From: Anisus vortex
Lineage: Eukaryota; Mollusca; Gastropoda; Planorbidae
DNA: 64,000 bases
NCBI GenBank assembly: GCA_949126835.1
Contig: OX421501.1
Coordinates: forward strand, 3,666,999 to 3,730,998
Direction of reading: 5' to 3'
The notes under the pieces are model-generated. The model did no database searches and was not told the origin of the DNA. It was given only the letters and a program-made list of their open reading frames with translations. Every line of letters starts with the position of its first letter. Positions within the stretch are counted from its first letter, which is position 1. Shown here in pieces: positions 55,318 to 64,000 of the stretch. A program made the translations under genes and the position numbers.

Positions 55318-55860
55318 TTTTCTTATCCCTGAAGTTTGTTGACCTGAGAGCCTTCTCAACATTTGGCCGAAAAATCTGGAATTCGCTGCTCATCGAACTC
55401 AAACATATTATAACTTTAAGACGGATTATTTAAATATGCATCTTCCTTAAACTTAATCATGTTTAGACCACCACAGTTTTACTTTTATATTAATTGAGTA
55501 AATACTATTAGAGACCGACCAAAACCAAATTTTTAGTTTCGGCCGAAACCGAAGCCGAAACCGAATATCGGTCGGTCTCTAAATACTATACTATTTTGTT
55601 CTATCTTCGGTTTTTCGTAAAGTTTTTGTCATTTTTCAGTTAGCGTTAGATTGATGCAATCTAAAAAATAAATAATTGCTGTAGATGTATCTAGCCTAAA
55701 GAATGTAGACTTGTTCTTGCATAAAAAATGGCCCTATGTATTTTTGTTGTGTTATTCACTGTTAAATGACGACGACGACTGTTAAATGCCCTCTGTGCTT
55801 ACATTATGTTTGTCGACTGCGCAATATAGATGAACTTATTGCTATTAATATGGACTCTTT
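55318..55860 (+). mobile_element. LINE 3' end, family 2, interrupted
   Basis: RAFSTFGRKIWN-like codons at 55340-55400 and the 3' UTR end ttaaatgccctctgtgctta near 55772-55850. The middle carries the 73-bp hAT palindrome at 55509-55581. Confidence 0.65.
55509..55581. mobile_element. Minimal hAT-like palindrome, 73 bp, perfect TSD
   Basis: Consists of little more than the two terminal inverted repeats (tagagaccgaccaaaacc and its inverse). Flanked on both sides by aatactat, a perfect 8-bp duplication. Confidence 0.85.
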
Positions 55861-55884
55861 CATTAGCCAGAAAATCGTATAAAA

Positions 55885-56105
55885 ACAGAGAATCATCATC
55901 TTCATCAATCCCATGACCGTTATGGTCATGGAGAGGGGGGGGGGCTGGGAATGAACACCCTTCAGTCAACTTTATCCACTTTTCCATATCTTGAGTGCTT
56001 GTCAATAGTATAGTCAATTGCAGCGCCGTCCAATATTTTACATTGTCGAACCATTTTCGCTGACGGCCTCTCCGACCTTTATCTTCTACCTTGCCCTGAA
56101 GAAGT
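55885..56105 (-). mobile_element. LINE fragment, family 3
   Basis: Minus strand reads LQGKVEDKGRRGRQRKWFDN and VKYWTALQLT. The 3' tail contains GATGAAGATGATG. Confidence 0.75.
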
Positions 56106-56149
56106 AATGATAAACGCAATATAAGCACTCTATATTCAATCAACTAAAT

Positions 56150-56494
56150 CAGGGGTCGGGAACCTTTTTGTCTGAGAGAGCCATGGACACCACATATTTT
56201 GAAAAGTAATTCTGTGAGAGCCATACATTATGTTTAAAACAAAAAATTCAAGTAAATGTGTGCCTTTTGTGTCATTTCAACACTAAAGGTACAATAATTA
56301 TGTCTCTGAAATCTTCTGATGCTGAGCTGCAGTAGATTTTAGCTCATTTGTAGAATGGAATTTTGATATGCAATTAATATGTAGATCAAATAGTGTAAAA
56401 AACATTTTTTTAATAATCGAACATTTGACTGCGAGCCAGATGCAGCCATCAAAGAGCCACATCTGGCTCGCGAGCCATGGGTTCCCGACCCCTA
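56150..56494 (+). mobile_element. hAT MITE (CAGGGGTCGGGAACC type)
   Basis: CAGGGGTCGGGAACC at the left, GGTTCCCGACCCCTA at the right; flanks aactaaat / aactatat (7 of 8). Subterminal gagagccat and gagccacatctggctcgcga blocks are typical of a hAT MITE type found in many animals. 345 bp, noncoding. I do not assign a family name. Confidence 0.8.
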
Positions 56495-56499
56495 AACTA

Positions 56500-56775
56500 T
56501 ATGGTTGTATAGGAAACGTCTTCAAGATGTCCGATGGAGTACGACAAGGTCGCATCCTATCGCAAGTTCTATTCAATGTCTTCCTATAAAAAAAAATCAT
56601 CCAAGAAACACTCGATGATTACCTTCCATCTCCAGTGGTAAAAGACACCTATGCAGTCTAACAGTTGCTGATGATATCGCCCTGCTGGCAAGGAACTACA
56701 AGATTTCACAGACAAGCTTGCAGATAGAGCAAGGGCATGCAGAATGGAAATCAGCTCAGAAAAAGAGTAAAATAA
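56500..56775 (+). mobile_element. LINE fragment, family 6 (RT palm region)
   Basis: Translates to FKMSDGVRQGRILSQVLFNVF (RT motif with RQG..LS..LFN); further on, a frameshifted ADDIALLA carries the catalytic aspartate pair. It is the only piece in the window that covers an RT active-site motif. Dead. Confidence 0.7.
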
Positions 56776-56779
56776 TGAA

Positions 56780-58180
56780 AGCAGATAATACATTTTGCCT
56801 AATCAATTTGCCATTTCAATCTGACACGGATAATTCCAGCATTAAAATTTAGATTATGTCTTCTTGACTCTAAAACAAGACACACAGGATTACAAAAATG
56901 TGTCCCAACGAAGAGAAATTAGAAATTGAAATTTATGTTTTGAGCAAATAGTTTTAGAACCGCCGAAAAAAAGGCTCTATATACTAAAAAATCTCGAATT
57001 GCAGTCAACTTGTGTGTTTTCTTTAAAGCTAAAATAAAAGAGAAAGGCTATCAACGTTGTGATTGTCACTTTATAGTCGCCGTTCGATCGTTAAAATGTA
57101 GATTTCGTGAGTTAATGCAGTTATCACATTGCACCTGAATGCACGTTAGAGGGAGGGAGGATAGTCATTGTTGAGGAAGAGGATTTCAGAGTCAGTTGTG
57201 CTTTCAATCTTCAATGTGTACTTTGATTGACAATTGGGGGGCTCGTCGGCGCGTACGGGCAGAGTAAGCTCTGGGATAGAGTGGTGTCTTCTGCCCTTGT
57301 TCTTTTCTTCTGGTCAGCTCGTGTTGTGTTTGTTTGGTCCAGAATAAATATAAAATAAAATACAAGCAGCAGTAATAGCTACAAGGGAAGAACGGTAACT
57401 CTCGCAATGAGAGGCTTACGGTTTTCTTTTACGGTTACCGGCCTTTTGTTGCTATGGATACGTTTTAGAACGGCGCATGGATTTGAACGTATGACAGCAG
57501 GACGTGAGTACTGACAGAGTCTTATGTTAGCCTTTATGCTTTAAATAATAAAAAAAAAAACCTTTCCAGTAACTCCCTCCCATCAAATAAATCAAACGGG
57601 GACTTGCTAATTATAATCTACAACAGCTTAAAGCTTTAATTTAACGTATCGACTTCCGTGTTAGAAAACATCACCCCTTCCCAAAAGAAAATATAATTTA
57701 AAATAAAATAAATCGATTATCAAAAAGTAGAGCATAAAGAAAAAGTCAAATTAACTTGATTTAAATAAAACGTTTGAGATGAAAGATAACAAAAATTGAT
57801 TAAGAATTTGAATAGCTTCAATGAAACTACTTTTGAAAAAAAATAAAGTTACTTGTGTGTATTTTTTATTATAAGCATAGGCTATGTATATATAGCTGGT
57901 GAAGATATTGTGATAGACATTTGTTTCTCACAGTTTCTGGTTACTTGCATGCCAATCATATTGATAAGATAAGATTACTTTATCGATCCAAACAAATGGA
58001 AATTGGACTAGATTGCATAAATACCGTCTTTCAGCATATTTTAAAACAAAATTAAAGAATCATTTCTACTCAAGCACAATATACCCGTTGATAGGAAAGC
58101 TGTAGGTATTTGTAAACCATGGGTTAACGTAATGGGGGGGGGGGGGGGGGGAGGAGGCAGGCCCTATTGTGGGAAACCAC
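56780..58180. other. Intergenic, no gene recognised
   Basis: Contains a somewhat GC-richer patch at 57230-57420 with a 67-codon minus-strand open frame of no recognisable family, and a G run at 58134-58150. Confidence 0.5.
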
Positions 58181-58184
58181 GGTC

Positions 58185-58575
58185 CTACTGTATGGGATGG
58201 GTGTTTGTTAAAGTAATTAGAGCCTTCTCAGTATCCGGTCCGAAAGTGTGGAATCTACTTCCCATTTAACTCAGGCAAACAAGCTCTACTGTTACTTTCA
58301 AAAAGAACTTAAAAACTCATTATTTCAATATTTACCTTAGATAACATTTAACATGCTTTAGACCCCTACTGTTTTACTTATATTTTGGTTCGGATATCGC
58401 TACATTTATTTGATTTGTCTTTTTTTGAATCACTAATTAGCTTTGTCTCCTAGCCTAGAGTAGCCTAATATCCGTGTTCTTAGTTGTATGTTAAATGCGC
58501 TCTGAGCTTACATTATGTTTGTTGGCAGCACTATACAAATACAAAATTGATATTTAATTTTTTATTATTATATAT
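58185..58575 (+). mobile_element. LINE 3' end, family 2
   Basis: RAFSVSGPKVWNLLPI-like codons, then 3' UTR with ttgttggcagcactatacaa and a TATT-rich tail. Confidence 0.8.
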
Positions 58576-58579
58576 TATT

Positions 58580-59690
58580 ATATTATATATTATATTATTT
58601 TCATAAGGATTCGCAAGTCGTGTAAGAACCTGGGCAACAAAACAGCAACAATAACAACATCAATAATAACATATCCCGAAGCCATGCTGTGCCAACATTA
58701 TACCTAGCTTATTACTGTACCACCTCCAGACGGGTACAATCGTTTTCTAGGGGGGCGTCACAATAGTCATCTAAAGTGCAGATACATGAGGCATGGCCTG
58801 CTTTAGACGGAAAGTTACTGACACGGTGATCGCTCGATACCTACATGAACTGGGTAACCATAGACGCGTAAGCCTAGAATGCATATAAAATGTATAATAA
58901 ATAGTTGTCTTTTTTGGTTAAAAACTGGTTCGAAATTAAAAAAACAAACATTTCACTCCTTGGTTTCTCGGTTTAAGTTTTTTTTTAAGTAATTTATTTA
59001 AAAAAGATGAAAAAACTAATATAATTACGTCTAAAAACCACTACGCCCCTAGTTAAATGGCAAAGACGATGAATACTTTGTTGATACTTCTTGCCCCCGA
59101 GTTACGGTGCATGCGTTAAGTTCACTCCGTTATCAGAATAATTAAAAGTATTAATGATTACATTATGTTCCCAGATTAACAGAGAAATTCTGTTATGTTA
59201 TGTTATCATTTCGCCTAGAAAAATTACTAATGTTTAGCAAAAGTATTACGTAGTAATCATACTAAATAAGTAGTTAATGTAATGTTTTAAGATGTGCATA
59301 TAAATTCTATGTTATATATTTTTATTATTTTTAACTACTGTTTACAGTAAGATCAGTCTAAAATTATATATTGTAGGCATTTTAGTATTTATTAAATAAA
59401 AAACAACAACATAATATTAGAAAGACAATGACCAAGAAAAAACGAGTTAATTATCTCCCTCTAAATAAAATGTTTCAAAATTTATTTCAATAGTGATGCT
59501 AGTTATGTTTTGTAATAGAACAAATATAACAGATTGATTATTATTTCTTTATATAAATCGAGCATTATGGTATTCATTACAATTAATGCTCGTTTGCCTT
59601 GAATAGTACACTATTGCAATTATACGCATTCGAAAACCCCTTAAAAAGCAACTATTTTTTTAGTACGAAGAAATGGGCGCACTAAAATTC
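58580..59690. other. Intergenic, partly paralogous to 38.9-39.1 kb
   Basis: The segment about 59265-59465 (agttaatgtaatgttt; ttaatgatctccctt-like end) resembles 38925-39105. The rest shows nothing recognised. Confidence 0.45.
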
Positions 59691-59917
59691 CTTCCAAACG
59701 GATCTTGGCAGAAGTTTGAGAAGCCACTGTCTCTGGATTTGATCAATGAAGTCGTCATGCTGCGACACAATCCCATCAAAAAAAAAATAAACAGAAAAAT
59801 ATTATTTTTTTTTTAAATTAGTATAGCTCATATTCATTGTAGTTTTTACAATGTTTATATGTAGCTTATAGAGGCCCATATGTATTTTTTTTCCCGGGTA
59901 ACGCCGGGGAATTTAGA
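59690..59917 (+). mobile_element. Helitron-like 3' end, copy 3
   Basis: Ends cccgggtaacgccggggaat followed by ttagattCTTG, as at 17695-17723 and 40055-40083. The tRNA-like module is not present in this truncated copy. Confidence 0.4.
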
Positions 59918-60033
59918 TTCTTGCATAATATATTGAGAAGTCTTAAAAATTGGCGTGTCTTAAATATTATGCATGCATAAAGGTTGAAAGTATACCTCAT
60001 TACCGGTGGCATTCGTTCATTTGTTTTTAAAAC

Positions 60034-60168
60034 ATGGCTTTGTTCTGCGTTACTGGTTGTTCGAGAAGATATAGGGGATTAAATTTTATTTCATTTCCAA
60101 AATATGTTGCCGAAAACAAAAAACGATGGATTGTGAACGTCAGGCGTAAAGAATCACTTATTGCTTGA
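60034..60168 (+). pseudogene. THAP-like zinc finger remnant 2
   Basis: Open from ATG at 60034: MALFCVTGCSRR, then LNFISFPKYV, then KKRWIVNVRRKE, and a stop after 44 codons. The start C-x4-C, the FP, and the RW...RR pattern fit the first half of a THAP (C2CH) domain. The second half with C-x2-H is not found downstream in frame. It could be one exon of a host gene, since a GT lies nearby, or a P-element-like relic. A more decayed copy is at 37640. Confidence 0.55.
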
Positions 60169-60179
60169 TGCAAAAGAAT

Positions 60180-60640
60180 TTTCTTTTTTTGTTTTGTTTT
60201 TACGTAGAATAATCTACGGATTGTTTTTTTAAAATAACCAAGCACGCAACTCTTGACTATTTTATTTTATAAGCAAGGCTAAATTTAACTTAACACGACT
60301 AAAACTTTAAGTAATAATTATCGCACACTCATTTTTGATGTTAATAACGAAATCCTCATAATTAATCTTGTAGCCTTTGAATATTTTTAAAGGACCAGAC
60401 CTGAAGTCGAGGTTGAAATCAATTGTCAAACACATGCATAAGCATGTTTTATTATTTACGGAAGTACACCGGAAGTTCATGGTCTCTTTTATGACGTATT
60501 GAAAAGGTCAGGCCCCATTAAAATTTGTCAATTGTCTATGTATAATCCGTGTGCTAAACAGGGTTCATCTACAAATAGGCACTGAGAATGAGGCTAACGT
60601 GTGTACTCTGAAAATGTCACCGTTATTAGTGTCGCCGGTA
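60180..60640. other. Intergenic, paralogous to 37.75-38.05 kb
   Basis: Shares attatcgcctactcac / attatcgcacactcat, atcttgtagcctt and agaccagaac / ggaccagacc with the sequence after the first THAP-like remnant. No gene seen. Confidence 0.5.
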
Positions 60641-60644
60641 TTAA

Positions 60645-60905
60645 TAAATATGCCGAATTGATCCATAGGGCCGGTGAAGCAGCGTTCATCAGTTTCTGTT
60701 GCCACGGCATACTATTGTGTGGCCTGCACAATTCCCAGCCGCCTTTACTTTACCCCCAACTAAAGTTACCCCCAACATCAGAGCTGGGTAGATCCAGAGA
60801 CTTCCTCCATACCCGGGAACAAATCCTAGGCTTCACCAGGATTCTTCGAACCAAGGACTTTTGGTACGCAAGCCGAACGCGCTGCCCCTCGGCCATCGTG
60901 TCCCA
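60645..60905 (-). mobile_element. tRNA-derived SINE, family S1
   Basis: Minus-strand copy with gccggtgaagcagcgttcat at one end and ccgaacgcgctgcccctcgg at the other; a short internal duplication (ccccaactaaagttac). Confidence 0.85.
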
Positions 60906-61365
60906 TTTGAAATACCCGTATGTTGACATATTGCCAGAGAAAGTACATACCCTCCCCCACCCCCCAGTCAAAGTAAAAATTTTGCCTTAGTCAACAACGA
61001 TTTGGGAAATATTCAAAAGTATTTAGACTTACCACTAAATCAAATACAGTGTAAAGTGCGCTGCGCTGTAAGTAATTGAACAAGTTATATACGAAGTAAA
61101 ATTCAAAAGAGAAATAAAAACAAAAAAGTACTTTAAAAAAAAAAAAGCTGTATGCATTTAAATGTATGTATTGTTTATGGTGAACAAATTCCTGTTGAAC
61201 CATAAATTATAAGTTGTTGTACGAGCATCATTAAAAAAGACTATACTCATTCGAGAAATAAAACTCACATGCTTTTTGTTTTATACCAAACTTATTCACT
61301 TATTCAGGCTTAGTTGACCTTAAGTAAAATAATAAACAAGGCTGCCTAGCTTTATTATCTACGGC

Positions 61366-61540
61366 ATACTAACGGGATTAAAGGCCAGCACAATGCTGAA
61401 AGGATCTTTATTGTTCCCACCAAAAACTCGATTTAAGGACCAAGATCCCCAGACTTTTGAAACAAGGATTCAAACTCAAGTCCTTCCCAGCAGCGATCCA
61501 ACCAACAAACCTTACTCACCCAACGCTAACCGTACATTTG
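61366..61540 (-). mobile_element. SINE, family S1, strongly diverged
   Basis: Weak match: cggcatactaacggg, gccagcacaatgctg, gattcaaactcaagtcctt. Confidence 0.4.
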
Positions 61541-61594
61541 ACATAAAAAATAAAAACAATAGAAATAGTACATCAACAGAAAAAAACACAATCT

Positions 61595-61850
61595 TATCTT
61601 ATGTATTAGACACGCTCCTCCTATAAAGAAGATTATTGCGTCCTACGCTCATCCTTCGTTTGAATCTATTCCAGCATTTATATTCGTGTTTTAAATGATG
61701 TTACGTTACTGGTTTCCCTGGTTTGTTCAGGCAACCCATTCCATGCCAGGATGCCACTCGGTAAAAAAGAGTACTTATATGCATTTGTTCTCGCATAGGG
61801 GACAAGGAAAGTGTTATAGTCCTTATGCTTATCTGAGCATTGCCACATTT
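61595..61850 (-). mobile_element. LINE 3' end, family 1
   Basis: Minus strand reads LVPYARTNAYKYSFLPSGIL and AWNGLPEQTRETSN, open to the 3' UTR. Confidence 0.85.
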
Positions 61851-62059
61851 TTTTTCCACAAGTTAAACTAGAATCAAAACTACTCTCTAACGTGATTATA
61901 GATCTAAATAAATACACTAAAAGTCAATACATGTAACTCCATATAACACACCTTCCAGTATCTAGTTTCACGATCTTTGACGGGTAATTAACATGTTAAT
62001 TAAATTTATATTTTGTTGTCATGAGCTATGACACTAATCAGAAATCAATAAGCCGAAAA

Positions 62060-63073
62060 ACGTGAGACAGCATGTATTACATCAGTGAAACAGCATATAT
62101 TAGATCAGTGAAACAGCATGTATTAGATCAGTGAAACGGCATGTAATAGATCTTTGAAACAGCATGTATTAGATCAGTGAAACAGCATGTAATAGATCTT
62201 TGAAACAGCATGTATTAGATCAGTGAAACAGCATGTATTAGATCAGTGAAACATCATGTATTAGATTAGTGAAACAGCATGTATTAAATCAGTGAAACAA
62301 CATGTATTAGATCAGTGAAACAGCATGTATTAGATTAGTGAAACAGCATGTATTAAATCAGTGAAACAACACGTATTAGATCAGTGAAACAGCATGTAAT
62401 AGATCTTTGAAACAGCATGTATTAGATCAGTGAAGCAGCATGTATTAGATCAGTGAAACAGCATGTATTAGATCAGTGAAACAGCATGTATTAGATCAGT
62501 GAAACAGCATGTATTAGATCAGTGAACCAGCATGTATTAGATTAGTGAAACAGCATGAATTAAATCAGTGAAACAACATGTATTAGATCAGTGAAACAGC
62601 ATGTATTAGATCAGTGAAACAGCATGTATTAGATCAGTGAAACAGCATGTATTAGATCAGTGAAACATCATGTATTAGATCAGTGAAACAGCATGTTTTA
62701 GATCAGTGAAACAGCATTTTTAGATTAGTGAAACAGCATGTATTAGATCAGTGAAACAGCATGCATTAGATCAGTGAAACAGCCTGTATTAGATCAGTGA
62801 AACAGTATGTATTAGATCAGTGAAACAGCATGTTTTAGATCAGTGAAACAGCATTTTTAGATTAGTGAAACAGCATGTATTAGATCAGTGAAACAGCATG
62901 TATTAGATCAGTGAAACAGCATGTATTAAATCAGTGAAACAACATGTATTAGATTAGTGAAACAGCATGTATTAAATCAGTGAAACAACATGTATTAGAT
63001 CAGTGAAACAGCATGTATTAGATTAGTGAATCAGCTTGTATTAGATCAGTTAAACAGCATGTATTAGATCAGG
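62060..63073 (+). repeat. 23-bp minisatellite, about 44 copies
   Basis: Unit tgaaacagcatgtattagat plus cag. Variants recur in patterns: tctttgaaac, attagtgaaac, taaatcagtgaaacaac, and a short gcatttttag version seen twice. These suggest multi-unit blocks were copied. Mostly without CpG; not coding. Confidence 0.95.
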
Positions 63074-63500
63074 GACATAGTGGATATCTTTATCGTTAAC
63101 TGGATACTGACACACTGACAATATTGGTTGAGAAATTTAATTCACTTGAATCATTAGGTGTATCTGTGATGCGATGCATAATAGAGGATTGAGTGGCTCG
63201 AACAATGCTTTTGCGCTGTTTTGTTTGTTTTAATTGTTTTTGGTACTGCTCTAAAGGTACGAAGAAAAAGGAAAAAAATAGTATACATTCTAAATCATGG
63301 TTGCAGGCAACCTCATGGTTGCTGTGCACATCCTTGTAGCCTAAGCGTCCCGGAAAATAAACATTTTGAGCGTCCCGGGGTAAGTGGTGTATATGGGGGG
63401 GGGGGGGGGGGTCAATTTATAAGCATATTTGTGTATCATTGTAAATGATTCCTTTTCTCTCTTTTTTATTTTCAAACATCATATAGTATATTTGTTTTAT
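63074..63500. other. Intergenic, nothing recognised
   Basis: AT-rich with a G run at 63396-63412. Open frames lack domains. Confidence 0.5.
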
Positions 63501-63504
63501 TATG

Positions 63505-63830
63505 TTGTTATCTTATATAATACATTACAGACGCTCATTCTATAAAGAAGATTATTGTGTCCTACGCACATTCGTGGTCCGTGTCTAGTTCTGCATTTCT
63601 ATTAGTGTTTTAAATGATGTTAAGTTACTGGTTTTCCTGGTTTGTTCAGGCAACCCATTCCATGCCCGGATGACACTCTGGAAGAAAAAGTAGGCCTACT
63701 TATATGCATTTGTTCTTGCATAAAGGATAAGGAAAGTGTTTTTGTCTTTATGTTTATCTGAGCATTGCAACAGGTTGCTTTTGTGTTGTATTTCTAAATT
63801 AGAGTTTAATGCCTTATGTATTATTACATA
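63505..63830 (-). mobile_element. LINE 3' end, family 1
   Basis: Minus strand reads LQCSDKHKDKNTFLILYART and on to the 3' UTR (acagacgctcattctataaa). Confidence 0.85.
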
Positions 63831-63839
63831 AAGAAAATT

Positions 63840-64000
63840 ATCAGTGGGGAATCGAACCCAGGTCGCACGCATGGTAGTCGGATACGCTAACCACTCGGCT
63901 AGAAAGGACACACACAGGAAGCGAGATCGCGGAAGTAAAATATGAGACAATAGTGTCACGTGTCTTTAAATTAACCAACGCTCATCGGAATCCATACACA
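63840..64000 (-). mobile_element. Helitron-like element with tRNA-like module, copy 4 (cut by window end)
   Basis: Minus-strand copy: B-box complement gaatcgaacccagg, A-box complement ccactcggctag, then the complement of aagacacgtgac...attgtctcatatt. It continues past the window. Confidence 0.5.

Noticed and set aside
57204..57407. Minus-strand 67-codon open frame as a small secreted protein
   Set aside because: A hydrophobic stretch is present, but there is no start context, cysteine pattern or paralogue to support it.
62060..63073. CRISPR array
   Set aside because: Units are contiguous without unique spacers, and the setting is an animal genome. The 19-bp and 24-bp arrays fail for the same reason.

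Overview
The window is animal nuclear DNA. It is AT-rich, has no operons, and is crowded with tRNA-derived SINEs, truncated LINE 3' ends, hAT and piggyBac miniature elements and minisatellites. The repeat types and style suggest a gastropod mollusc, probably a freshwater pulmonate snail. This is an inference from style; no host marker gene proves the species.

The host content I can support is a cluster of three small spliced genes on the minus strand. None was visible as a long open reading frame; I found them by matching exons between copies. Gene A has coding exons at 16347-16413, 11267-11294, 7896-7973 and 5965-6004. Gene B has them at 31364-31430, 29962-29989, 28172-28246 and 27711-27759. 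Gene C has them at 46264-46330, 43533-43560, 42822-42893 and 41801-41837. Each has a 22-residue signal peptide exon, a 28-nt charged propeptide exon with a Lys-Arg site, an exon with cysteines C-x6-C-x5/6-CC-x4-C, and a last exon with two more cysteines. The splice phases (1, 2, 2) are the same in all three. The signal peptide is almost invariant and the mature part is highly diverged outside its cysteines. All three have a TATA box and a shared leader motif, and A and C also have an untranslated first exon.

Layout. 1-4226: head-to-tail array of about 1.6-1.8 kb units, each with a 19-bp minisatellite and a Helitron-like end. 4.2-5.7 kb: old repeat fragments. 5.7-21.1 kb: duplication unit A with gene A, swollen by insertions including a 3.7-kb Zaphod-type hAT. 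21.1-26.4 kb: a broken pogo-type transposase split by a hAT element, then a 2.4-kb hAT element with 380-bp internal tandem repeats. 27.4-35.0 kb: duplication unit B with gene B. 35.0-41.1 kb: the longest LINE fragment, a 24-bp minisatellite, a THAP-like remnant and a 1.0-kb hAT element. 41.3-47.0 kb: gene C, its introns filled with repeats. 47-64 kb: LINE, SINE and hAT relics, a second THAP-like remnant and a 1-kb, 23-bp minisatellite.

Units A and B are paralogous over their whole length and share several old insertions; gene C is an older copy without such flanks. The cluster appears to have grown by segmental duplication in a very transposon-tolerant region.
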